Of a DNA stretch of 12,669 nucleotides, positions 1 through 6,107 are shown one piece after another. How positions within the stretch are numbered: the first letter of the stretch is position 1; the number at the start of each line of letters is the position of its first letter. The stretch spans positions 1-12,669 of the forward strand of contig CAKRRX010000070.1 in assembly GCA_934394595.1 (NCBI GenBank), written 5' to 3'. The notes beneath the pieces are model-generated. The model searched no databases and was not told the origin of the DNA. It saw nothing but the letters and a program-made list of their open reading frames with translations. The DNA is from an uncultured Blautia sp. (GTDB taxonomy: Bacteria; Bacillota; Clostridia; Lachnospirales; Lachnospiraceae). The translations under genes and the position numbers were made by a program.

Positions 1-56
1 AGAAGGTTTCTCATATCAGCGTTACCTTCTGTAAACATGTAAACCCATTTTGCCAT
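1..56 (-). CDS. ppdK: Pyruvate, phosphate dikinase, N-terminal fragment (runs off left edge)
   Basis: Eighteen codons are visible, reading MAKWVYMFTEGNADMRNL. This is the characteristic opening of bacterial pyruvate phosphate dikinase, which interconverts PEP + AMP + PPi and pyruvate + ATP + Pi in the cytoplasm. The start ATG is at 54-56 on the minus strand, with an AGGAGG ribosome binding site (complement of 67-72) ten bases upstream. The rest of the gene, including the nucleotide-binding, phosphohistidine and PEP/pyruvate domains, lies outside the window. It is downstream of pfp on the same strand, with a 133-nt gap that contains its own promoter. I see no clear terminator in that gap, so read-through from pfp is possible. 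The call rests on recognising the N-terminal motif only. Confidence 0.85.
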   Translation of the reverse strand, partial: MAKWVYMFTEGNADMRNL

Positions 57-80
57 TTTACATTTTCCTCCTAAAAAATT

Positions 81-93
81 TGTTCATTGAACA
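81..93. repeat. Short perfect palindrome in the ppdK leader
   Basis: TGTTCA, one central T, then TGAACA forms a 13-nt palindrome with 6-nt arms. It lies in the ppdK leader between the larger inverted repeat and the ribosome binding site. It could be a second protein-binding half of the control region or a chance palindrome. No known operator consensus is claimed. Confidence 0.3.
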
Positions 94-95
94 TA

Positions 96-120
96 AACTA
101 TGTTTTATACGCACATAGTT
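96..120. promoter_or_regulatory. Inverted repeat at the ppdK transcription start, candidate operator
   Basis: Perfect 8-nt arms AACTATGT (96-103) and ACATAGTT (113-120) flank a 9-nt spacer. The right arm abuts the -10 box, and the repeat spans the predicted transcription start. That placement suits a repressor operator or a 5'-terminal RNA hairpin. It contains the core CGCACATA (110-117), which also occurs in the pfp leader. The function is inferred from position alone. Confidence 0.4.
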
Positions 121-149
121 ATTTTATAAGCTTATTCGTCATTCGTCAA
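121..149 (-). promoter_or_regulatory. Sigma-A type promoter for ppdK
   Basis: On the minus strand a TTGACG -35 box (complement of 144-149) is separated by exactly 17 bases from a TAAAAT -10 box (complement of 121-126). The predicted transcription start is near position 114, giving a leader of about 58 nt before the ppdK start codon. The promoter lies between the pfp stop and ppdK, so ppdK can be transcribed independently. Confidence 0.75.
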
Positions 150-189
150 GGTTATTCTGGCAAAAAACAGTCAAATTTTTATCATTTTA

Positions 190-1446
190 TTATTTTTTCT
201 TTTTTCTTCCGGCATTCAGCACCAAATGACGTGGAACACCATTTACCATGATCGGCTGATAATCTCCCTGGATCAGTGGCTTGATATAGTCAATAAAATC
301 TTTTGTCACATTGGATGCATCTTTGTTCATCCAGCTTCTCGGAACCAGCTTTTCTTCGTTTGCAATGCGGTGAACATCGTAAATTCCGGTGGCTGCCATG
401 TAAGGATCATCGGATACACGGTCGATTACCACCATTTTTCCGGTGTCTCCTTCGTCAGCGGCCTTTACAGCAGCTCCGCCTACCATCATGGCTTCATCAA
501 TATCTACACGGGATGCCATATGTGAAGCACTTCTCTGAAGGGTGGAAAGCTCTACAGCACGTGTCTTGCAGCCACATTCTGCTGCCAGGAAATTAGCCAG
601 ATAGGTGGCCGTACCCTGAAGCTGCTTATGGCCAAATGCATCTACATAGTCTCCCACATTTCCAAGCTCACATACATACCTGCCGTCTGCAAGCTTGATT
701 CCCTCAGAAACAGCAATGACGATAGAGGATTTTTTCTTAAGAAGATCTTTTACCTTTGCAAGGAATTTCTCAATATCAAAGGGAACCTCCGGCAGATAAA
801 TCAGATCCGGTCCTTCGCAGTCTTCAGACTTGGAAAGGGCTGTGGCGCCGGTAAGCCATCCTGCATTACGTCCCATGATTTCCATAATGGTGATCATATT
901 TTTCTTGTAGGTAAGGCCCTCTGCATCACGGATCACTTCCTTGGTGGAGGCTGCAATATACTTGGCTGCGCTTCCAAATCCAGGTGTATGGTCAGTCAGC
1001 GCCAGATCGTTGTCAATGGTCTTTGGCACACCCAGGAATTTCTGGTCATGGCCGGTAAGGATGGCGTAATCAGAAAGCTTCTTAATGGTATCCATGGAAT
1101 CATTTCCACCAATATAGATAAAGGCATAGATATCCAGCTTATTCAGGATCTGGAATATTTTCTCATAAATCCCTTTGTCTTCATGGATCTCCGGAAGTTT
1201 ATAACGGCAGGAACCCAAAAAAGCAGAAGGGGTTCTTTTGAGCAGCTCGATATCAAGCTCGGAATGGATCTGAGTGGAAAGATCAATATACTGTTCATCC
1301 AGAAGACCCTGGATTCCATGAAGCATTCCATATACTTTATCAAATCCACGCTCTACCGCATTCTTGTATACACCTGCAAGGCTGGAGTTGATCGCAGATG
1401 TGGGGCCGCCGGACTGTCCTACAATAATGTTTCTTTTCTTTGCCAT
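190..1446 (-). CDS. pfp: 6-phosphofructokinase, pyrophosphate-dependent type
   Basis: A 418-residue cytoplasmic enzyme of the PfkA superfamily that phosphorylates fructose 6-phosphate to the 1,6-bisphosphate, predicted to use PPi instead of ATP. The N-terminal phosphate-donor loop GQSGGPTSAIN is at residues 10-20. The donor-site segment GGNDS is at 113-117, the catalytic segment PKTIDND at 141-147 and the substrate segment MEIMGR at 188-193. Asp116 and Lys142 occupy the two positions that are Gly in E. coli ATP-PFK (104 and 124); this Asp/Lys pair is the established marker of PPi use. Asn115 stands where many relatives have Asp. The start was set at the Met at 1446, nine bases after AGGAGG (complement of 1456-1461); an in-frame Met nine codons upstream lacks such a site. 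The protein ends in GRKKKK. It has its own promoter and sits upstream of ppdK, another PPi-linked glycolytic enzyme. The reaction is reversible, so a gluconeogenic role is also possible. Confidence 0.9.
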   Translation of the reverse strand: MAKKRNIIVGQSGGPTSAINSSLAGVYKNAVERGFDKVYGMLHGIQGLLDEQYIDLSTQIHSELDIELLKRTPSAFLGSCRYKLPEIHEDKGIYEKIFQILNKLDIYAFIYIGGNDSMDTIKKLSDYAILTGHDQKFLGVPKTIDNDLALTDHTPGFGSAAKYIAASTKEVIRDAEGLTYKKNMITIMEIMGRNAGWLTGATALSKSEDCEGPDLIYLPEVPFDIEKFLAKVKDLLKKKSSIVIAVSEGIKLADGRYVCELGNVGDYVDAFGHKQLQGTATYLANFLAAECGCKTRAVELSTLQRSASHMASRVDIDEAMMVGGAAVKAADEGDTGKMVVIDRVSDDPYMAATGIYDVHRIANEEKLVPRSWMNKDASNVTKDFIDYIKPLIQGDYQPIMVNGVPRHLVLNAGRKKKK

Positions 1447-1461
1447 TGTGGTATTCCTCCT

Positions 1462-1476
1462 ATTATCGCACATAAT
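1462..1476. promoter_or_regulatory. Small inverted repeat next to the pfp ribosome binding site
   Basis: ATTAT (1462-1466) and ATAAT (1472-1476) flank CGCAC, so the site contains CGCACATA (1467-1474). The same 8-mer is inside the ppdK leader inverted repeat. It lies just upstream of the pfp AGGAGG. It may be a shared operator or may have arisen by chance in AT-rich leader sequence. Confidence 0.25.
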
Positions 1477-1520
1477 TGTGGATGTCAGAATATTTTCATT
1501 CTTTCACCCTATAATGGTAT

Positions 1521-1549
1521 AGTTTACCAAACAGAAATAGCAAAGTCAA
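1521..1549 (-). promoter_or_regulatory. Sigma-A type promoter for pfp
   Basis: A TTGACT -35 box (complement of 1544-1549) and a TAAACT -10 box (complement of 1521-1526) have an exact 17-base spacer. The leader to the pfp start is about 65-70 nt. A short inverted repeat, CTATA/TATAG (1509-1513 and 1518-1522), overlaps the -10 edge. The promoter is divergent from that of the aldose epimerase gene. Confidence 0.75.
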
Positions 1550-1610
1550 TGTGTTATTGTGTATTTTGCATATGCTTTTGCAAAGTTTACACAATATCCG
1601 TAAGTTAAGA

Positions 1611-1639
1611 TACACAAAAAGGAACTACGGTGTTATAAT
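1611..1639 (+). promoter_or_regulatory. Extended -10 promoter for the aldose epimerase gene
   Basis: TGTTATAAT at 1631-1639 is a perfect extended -10 element (TG, one base, TATAAT). At 17 bases spacing the -35 region is TACACA (1611-1616), matching TTGACA at four of six positions, as is usual when an extended -10 is present. The leader is about 35 nt to the ATG at 1681. Confidence 0.7.
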
Positions 1640-1680
1640 AAGAAAAAGATTTACAGATATCACATGTGGAGGTTTTCATT

Positions 1681-2559
1681 ATGAAACGAGTTTTGGAAAA
1701 TAGCTTTCTGAAAGTAACCATTGACGATCACGGTGCCGAATTGGTCAGCATTTATGACAAGGAAAAAGACCGGGAAGTGATCTGGCAGGGAGATCCGAAA
1801 TTCTGGGGACGCCATGCGCCTGTCCTTTTCCCAAATGTAGGCAAGCACTATGGAAATCATTATCGCGTAAACGGTAATGAGTACCCTTCCAAGCAGCATG
1901 GATTTGCCCGTGACACAGATTTCAGCTGTATTGATTCCACGCCTGATTCTGTGACGCACCAGATTCGTTCCACAGAAGATACACAAAAGGTCTACCCATT
2001 TGATTTCATACTTCGCATCCGCCATATCCTGAAAGGACGGAAGCTTACCGTCAGCTGGAAAGTTGCCAATAACAGTGAAGGAGACATGTATTTTGCCATT
2101 GGCGGCCATCCGGCATTTAATGTTCCAGTTCTGCCTGATACCAAAAGAAGTGATTACCGTCTCACCTTCGATGGGCAGGACAGCCTTACCTATCTTTTGC
2201 TGGATCCAAAATCCGGTACTGCCAAAGCAGATGAAAAAGCTGTCCTGAAGCTGGAAAATGGTTCCTGCCGGATTGATGATCACATGTTTGACCATGACGC
2301 ACTGGTATTTGATAATCAGATCAAAAAAGCCGGAATTGCTCTTCCAGATGGCACTCCTTACCTGGAAATGCGCTGTGTGGGATTCCCGAATTTTGGCATC
2401 TGGTCTGCTTCTGCTGACGCTCCTTTCGTCTGCCTGGAACCGTGGATGGGACGCTGTGACGACTGTGGATTCACCGGAGACCTTTCTGAGAAGCCTTTTA
2501 TCAACCATCTGAAAATGGATGAAATGTTCGAAACCGCATATACCATTGAGGTATTCTGA
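1681..2559 (+). CDS. Aldose 1-epimerase family protein, LacX-like
   Basis: A 292-residue cytoplasmic protein of the galactose mutarotase fold, which interconverts alpha and beta anomers of hexoses or hexose phosphates. The LacX-like subgroup signature APVLFPNVG is at residues 46-54. QHGFARD at 72-78 holds candidate catalytic His73, GGHPAFNVP at 141-149 holds His143, and CLEPWMGRCD at 251-260 holds candidate catalytic base Glu253. The length is normal for the family. The start is the ATG at 1681, eight bases after TGGAGG (1667-1672); an in-frame GTG at 1666 overlaps that site and was not used. The gene is monocistronic, with its own extended -10 promoter and a strong hairpin terminator. It is divergent from pfp, which may reflect a carbohydrate-use context, but the actual sugar cannot be read from the sequence. 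Confidence 0.85.
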   Translation: MKRVLENSFLKVTIDDHGAELVSIYDKEKDREVIWQGDPKFWGRHAPVLFPNVGKHYGNHYRVNGNEYPSKQHGFARDTDFSCIDSTPDSVTHQIRSTEDTQKVYPFDFILRIRHILKGRKLTVSWKVANNSEGDMYFAIGGHPAFNVPVLPDTKRSDYRLTFDGQDSLTYLLLDPKSGTAKADEKAVLKLENGSCRIDDHMFDHDALVFDNQIKKAGIALPDGTPYLEMRCVGFPNFGIWSASADAPFVCLEPWMGRCDDCGFTGDLSEKPFINHLKMDEMFETAYTIEVF

Positions 2560-2596
2560 CCTCTGTTCATTTCACGGCTTCCTTCTACATACAAAG

Positions 2597-2650
2597 TGCC
2601 GGTACATTTGGTATTCTCAATGTTTTCCAAATGTACCGGCATTTTTATTT
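2597..2650 (+). terminator. Rho-independent terminator after the epimerase gene
   Basis: Perfect 15-nt arms TGCCGGTACATTTGG (2597-2611) and CCAAATGTACCGGCA (2627-2641) flank a 15-nt loop, followed by the T-rich tail TTTTTATTT. It starts 38 bases after the epimerase stop. The convergent acyltransferase gene stops inside the T tract, so the hairpin is also the first structure downstream of that gene. The minus-strand tail is poor in T, so it should work best on the plus strand. Confidence 0.85.
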
Positions 2651-3676
2651 TATCCTTTTTGCTCTTTTCGTTCTGACAAAAAATGCAACAAGTATCACAG
2701 TAACCACAAATATAAAAATCATCCCATATTGCTGATATCCTTTTGCCACAGGTGATTTTTTGTCATTCAGACATTGGGATAATGCCTGCAATACTGCATA
2801 ATGGAAAATGTATATATACATAGAATATTCTTTTCCAATCTTAGCCAGAGCCCTGGTAAAATCATTCTCCACATATACTTTCTGCCAGCCAATAAAAAAA
2901 AGAAAAATACAGATTGCCATCAAAATAGTTCCTGCATACTCTTCCTCTGATCCCAAAACGTTTCTCTTTTCCAGCCATTTTCGTTCCATAAGTGACATTT
3001 TCCAGAAAACCGGCACTCCGATCAAAAGCAATGCCATTCTCTTTTTGTTCAAATACGCAGCCAGTTTTTCTTTTCTCTCTCCGAACCAACAGCCAAGCCA
3101 GAAAAAGGGAAGACCGCAATACAGGAAATTTCTGGCATAGTAAATATGACAATAATCCTTTTTCCAAAATAGCAGGGAATAATTTCCTCTTATTAAATTT
3201 CCTACAAGTAGTACCGGGATTGCCAGATATGCCAGCTTTCTTAATCCCAGATATTCCACCAAAACCGCAATCACAAGTACATACAACAAAGCCTGAAGAT
3301 ACCACAGATGGGGAACCAGTGGAGAAAAATTCCATAAAATATAGTCTTCCGGAGCTTTGTCCTCCAGACGGTTCAGCAATATTTCACTGATCTTCTTTCC
3401 TTCCTCCCATGCAAGAAATGTATCCCATAACAGATAAAACAGGTTTGCGCAAATAGCGATGACAAAAATTTTTCCCAACTGCCTCCATTCTCTTTTTCTC
3501 GCCCGTATTTCCGGATAAAAAAAGCCCGTAATCATAAAAAATACCGGGACTGCAAACCTGCAAAGAATTAATATTTCTGTTCCTTTTTGTACATCCAGCG
3601 GTTTATGAATTTCCACCACCGCAAGTGCAGCCAGACATTTTAAAATATCAAGACATGTCCAACGTTGCTTTTCCAT
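2645..3676 (-). CDS. Membrane-bound acyltransferase, family 3
   Basis: A 343-residue, very hydrophobic protein of the acyltransferase-3 family, whose members O-acylate sugars, cell-wall or surface polysaccharides and some small molecules from inside the membrane. The family opening is clear: LDILKCLAALAVVEIH at residues 9-24, with the typical conserved His (His24) at the end of helix 1. RFAVPVFFMITGFF follows at 40-53, then HLWYLQALLYVL at 123-134 and a C-terminal EYSMYIYIFHYAVL at 283-296. About ten hydrophobic segments are visible, and the tail is basic. The ATG at 3676 follows GAGG by nine bases. The gene appears to be a single unit between convergent epimerase and upstream glyS, and it looks AT-richer than its neighbours, so it may be accessory. 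The acceptor cannot be told. A non-catalytic or sensor relative is possible but less likely. Confidence 0.75.
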   Translation of the reverse strand: MEKQRWTCLDILKCLAALAVVEIHKPLDVQKGTEILILCRFAVPVFFMITGFFYPEIRARKREWRQLGKIFVIAICANLFYLLWDTFLAWEEGKKISEILLNRLEDKAPEDYILWNFSPLVPHLWYLQALLYVLVIAVLVEYLGLRKLAYLAIPVLLVGNLIRGNYSLLFWKKDYCHIYYARNFLYCGLPFFWLGCWFGERKEKLAAYLNKKRMALLLIGVPVFWKMSLMERKWLEKRNVLGSEEEYAGTILMAICIFLFFIGWQKVYVENDFTRALAKIGKEYSMYIYIFHYAVLQALSQCLNDKKSPVAKGYQQYGMIFIFVVTVILVAFFVRTKRAKRIK

Positions 3677-3714
3677 TTTCTATAACCTCAGATCAGAAGA
3701 CTATCCTTCGTTAC

Positions 3715-3743
3715 ATTATATACCATTTTCAGTAACAGCACAG
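3715..3743 (-). promoter_or_regulatory. Probable promoter for the acyltransferase gene
   Basis: A consensus TATAAT (complement of 3715-3720) lies 38 bases upstream of the start codon. The -35 region at 17 bases (complement of 3738-3743, CTGTGC) is poor. A TG sits upstream (TGGTATATAAT), but not at the standard extended -10 spacing for TATAAT. A modest promoter is therefore likely; transcription from glyS could also contribute. Confidence 0.45.
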
Positions 3744-3745
3744 TG

Positions 3746-3785
3746 AAAAGGACCAACTGCCCTTACCCGGATAGTCAGCCCTTTT
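3746..3785 (-). terminator. Candidate weak terminator after glyS
   Basis: On the minus strand, 13-nt arms (complements of 3773-3785 and 3746-3758) can pair along their full length, with three G-U pairs, around a 14-nt loop. The 3' arm ends in CCTTTT. It starts 25 bases after the glyS stop. There is no long U tract beyond the stem, so termination may be partial. Confidence 0.4.
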
Positions 3786-3810
3786 AATTACTCTCTTTGC
3801 AGAAAATCTT

Positions 3811-5205
3811 TTAGAATGTAAACTTATCAGCAAAATAAGCATCCAGCTCATCAATTTTAATACGAACCTGCTCCATGGAATCACGGTCACGGACAGTAAC
3901 CATTCCATCTGTCTCGGAATCAAAGTCGTAGGTTACGCAGAACGGAGTACCGATCTCGTCCTGTCTTCTGTAACGCTTGCCGATATTTCCACGGTCATCA
4001 AACTCGCAGTTATATTTCTTGCTTAACTGTGCGTAGATCTTCTCAGCACCCTCATTAAGCTTCTTGGAAAGCGGAAGCACACCGATCTTAACTGGTGCCA
4101 GTGCCGGATGGAAATGAAGGACTGTACGGACATCATTCTTCTCAGCATCCAGAACTTCCTCATCATATGCGCTGCAAAGGAATGCCAGAACCACACGGTC
4201 AGCTCCCAGTGACGGCTCGATTACATATGGGATGTATTTCTGCTTCTTCTCATCGTCAAAATAAGTAAGATCCTGTCCGGACACATTCTGATGCTGGGTA
4301 AGGTCATAATCAGTTCTGTCTGCGATTCCCCACAACTCACCCCATCCAAATGGGAAAAGGAACTCAACGTCTGTGGTAGCTTTGCTGTAGAAGCTAAGCT
4401 CTTCTTTATCATGGTCACGGTAACGAACTTCCTCATCCTTCAGTCCAAGGGAATGCAGCCAGTTCAGGCAAAAGCTCTTCCAGTATGCAAACCACTCAAG
4501 GTCTGTGTCAGGCTCACAGAAGAACTCAAGCTCCATCTGCTCAAACTCACGGGTACGGAAAGTGAAGTTACCAGGTGTGATCTCGTTACGGAAAGATTTA
4601 CCGATCTGTCCGATACCGAATGGAATCTTCTTACGGGATGTTCTCTGTACATTCTTGAAGTTTACGAAAATACCCTGTGCAGTCTCAGGTCTTAAATATA
4701 CGGTATTCTTGGCATCCTCAGTTACACCCTGGAAGGTCTTGAACATCAGGTTAAACTGACGGATGTCTGTAAAATTGTGCTTTCCACAGGAAGGGCATGG
4801 AACATTATGCTCTTCGATAAAATTCTTCATCTCTTCCTGAGACCATCCATCTACGGAGCTCTCAAGCTGGATGTCATGCTCCTGGCTGTAATCCTCGATG
4901 ATCTTATCTGCACGGAAACGCTCATGGCACTCTTTACAATCCATAAGAGGATCAGAGAAGCTTCCAAGATGTCCGGAAGCAATCCATGTCTGCGGATTCA
5001 TCAGGATCGCACAATCCACACCAACGTTGTATGGAGATTCCTGAATAAATTTCTGCCACCAAGCACGCTTTACATTATTCTTCAGCTCTACACCCAGATT
5101 TCCATAATCCCATGTATTGGCAAGGCCGCCATAAATCTCGGAACCTGGGTAAACAAATCCTCTTGCTTTTGCCAGAGCAATAATCTTGTCCATTGTTTTT
5201 TCCAT
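3811..5205 (-). CDS. glyS: Glycyl-tRNA synthetase, single-chain class II type
   Basis: A 464-residue cytoplasmic enzyme that charges tRNA-Gly with glycine using ATP. It is the homodimeric alpha2 form found in Gram-positives, archaea and eukaryotes, not the two-subunit alpha2-beta2 form. The N-terminal [20 protein letters not shown] is at residues 19-38. Two CxxC pairs are at 90-93 and 137-140. Motif 2, built around [17 protein letters not shown], starts at 205, and motif 3, [14 protein letters not shown], is at 330-343. The C-terminal anticodon-binding domain spans about 371-461. The length matches the family. The start is the Met at 5205, because AGGAG (complement of 5213-5217) lies seven bases upstream; the longer in-frame extension has no such site. 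It lies downstream of recO but has its own promoter. The leader is about 62 nt and begins with a hairpin; no T-box is present. Confidence 0.95.
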   Translation of the reverse strand: MEKTMDKIIALAKARGFVYPGSEIYGGLANTWDYGNLGVELKNNVKRAWWQKFIQESPYNVGVDCAILMNPQTWIASGHLGSFSDPLMDCKECHERFRADKIIEDYSQEHDIQLESSVDGWSQEEMKNFIEEHNVPCPSCGKHNFTDIRQFNLMFKTFQGVTEDAKNTVYLRPETAQGIFVNFKNVQRTSRKKIPFGIGQIGKSFRNEITPGNFTFRTREFEQMELEFFCEPDTDLEWFAYWKSFCLNWLHSLGLKDEEVRYRDHDKEELSFYSKATTDVEFLFPFGWGELWGIADRTDYDLTQHQNVSGQDLTYFDDEKKQKYIPYVIEPSLGADRVVLAFLCSAYDEEVLDAEKNDVRTVLHFHPALAPVKIGVLPLSKKLNEGAEKIYAQLSKKYNCEFDDRGNIGKRYRRQDEIGTPFCVTYDFDSETDGMVTVRDRDSMEQVRIKIDELDAYFADKFTF

Positions 5206-5233
5206 GATATCTCTCCTCATTGTTTGATAGATG

Positions 5234-5266
5234 ATACGGGTGAGCATCCCTTTGGATGCTTCGTAT
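5234..5266 (-). promoter_or_regulatory. 5'-terminal leader hairpin of glyS mRNA
   Basis: Arms AGCATCC (5243-5249) and GGATGCT (5254-5260) enclose a four-base loop, and ATACG/CGTAT (5234-5238 and 5262-5266) extends the stem across an asymmetric internal loop. The predicted transcription start is near 5267, so the structure forms the very 5' end of the glyS message. It lacks a U tract and is not a terminator. It may protect the mRNA 5' end or act as a control element. Confidence 0.5.
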
Positions 5267-5273
5267 TTCTAAC

Positions 5274-5302
5274 ATTATACTCGTAACTTTCCTTTTTGTA
5301 AA
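5274..5302 (-). promoter_or_regulatory. Sigma-A type promoter for glyS
   Basis: A TTTACA -35 box (complement of 5297-5302) and a perfect TATAAT -10 box (complement of 5274-5279) are 17 bases apart. It lies between the recO stop at 5338 and the glyS start, so glyS can be expressed apart from the era-recO unit. Confidence 0.8.
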
Positions 5303-5337
5303 GTTAGAAAGCAAGACATTTCCAGCAAAGACACATC

Positions 5338-6105
5338 CTATATCATAACCTCCAGAATCTGCAGACTTTTGAACCGCTTATCCGTATTTGCAGACACATA
5401 AGGCTGGATATGGTGTTCCAATTCCCACAAAACCTCATCTGTCACAGTAAAGCCAAACAGCCTGGTCATGGGAACCGTCACGATGTACTGCATAGTATAA
5501 AGAGCAGCCGGTGAAATTCTTCTGGAAGTCTTCGCCTCCTGAAAGCTGACTTTTTTCAGACAGCTTTCCTCCAGGATACCATGGGCATCCTGAGAAAAAA
5601 ACAGATTTTCTTTTCCCTTCAGCTCTTCTCCACAATTCACGCAGTGAAAAAGTTCCGGCATAAGCCCCTGCTCCGTCATGGTTCGAAGTTCAAAAATACA
5701 TCTCACCAGCCTGTCATCCAGCTCCGGATTCAACAGTGCTTTCACAGCAAGATAAAGAAGGTTCATCATATTCTTCTCATCTGTTCCTTCCCTGCCAAAA
5801 TAATCGGCCAGTTCCAGAAAATAATACCCGTAATAGACTCCCGGCTGCTGTGCTGCCAGTTCTACAAAATGATGGGTTACCGTCACCTGATTCAGATTAT
5901 AACTGCTCCTGCCTTCAAAAAGGGTGAAATTCCCGAACACAAAAGGATTTGCAGCTGCCATAAAAGGGCTGTTCTGTCTTCTTGCGCCTTTTGCAAAGGC
6001 AGAAATCTTTCCACGTTCCCTGGTAAGGAGTACAATTCTTTTATCGTATTCCCCTACAGGCTGAGCTGAAAGAACGATTCCCTGTACCGTGATCAGATCA
6101 CTCAT
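5338..6105 (-). CDS. recO: DNA repair protein RecO
   Basis: A 255-residue recombination mediator that works with RecR to load RecA on SSB-coated single strands in RecF-pathway gap repair. It starts with the RecO OB fold (about residues 1-80), including YDKRIVLLTRERGKISAFAKGAR at 20-42, with the segment FTLFEGRSSYNLNQV at 60-74. An alpha-helical C-terminal domain follows. CVNC at 155-158 is the first half of the zinc-binding site. The second half, GILEESC (176-182), keeps only one Cys, Cys182; Glu179 is where a first Cys would be expected, so the ribbon has three of four Cys. The start ATG is two bases after the era stop. Its ribosome binding site, AAGAAGGA, lies inside the last era codons, which suggests translational coupling. 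Confidence 0.92.
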   Translation of the reverse strand: MSDLITVQGIVLSAQPVGEYDKRIVLLTRERGKISAFAKGARRQNSPFMAAANPFVFGNFTLFEGRSSYNLNQVTVTHHFVELAAQQPGVYYGYYFLELADYFGREGTDEKNMMNLLYLAVKALLNPELDDRLVRCIFELRTMTEQGLMPELFHCVNCGEELKGKENLFFSQDAHGILEESCLKKVSFQEAKTSRRISPAALYTMQYIVTVPMTRLFGFTVTDEVLWELEHHIQPYVSANTDKRFKSLQILEVMI

Positions 6106-6107
6106 TT

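Noticed and set aside
1561..1600. Catabolite-responsive element between the divergent pfp and epimerase promoters
   Set aside because: TTTGCA/TGCAAA (1565-1570, 1579-1584) forms a small inverted repeat, but the central CG and overall pattern of a cre site are missing.
628..1608. 326-codon open frame on the plus strand opposite pfp
   Set aside because: It mirrors the pfp reading frame, has no recognisable family, ribosome binding site or normal protein character, and pfp is certain.
1660..2508. 282-codon open frame on the minus strand opposite the epimerase
   Set aside because: The plus-strand epimerase has all family motifs plus a promoter, ribosome binding site and terminator; the opposite frame has none.
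5206..5337. T-box riboswitch or recO terminator before glyS
   Set aside because: The leader after the promoter is too short for a T-box, no T-box core sequence is seen, and the hairpin has no following U tract.
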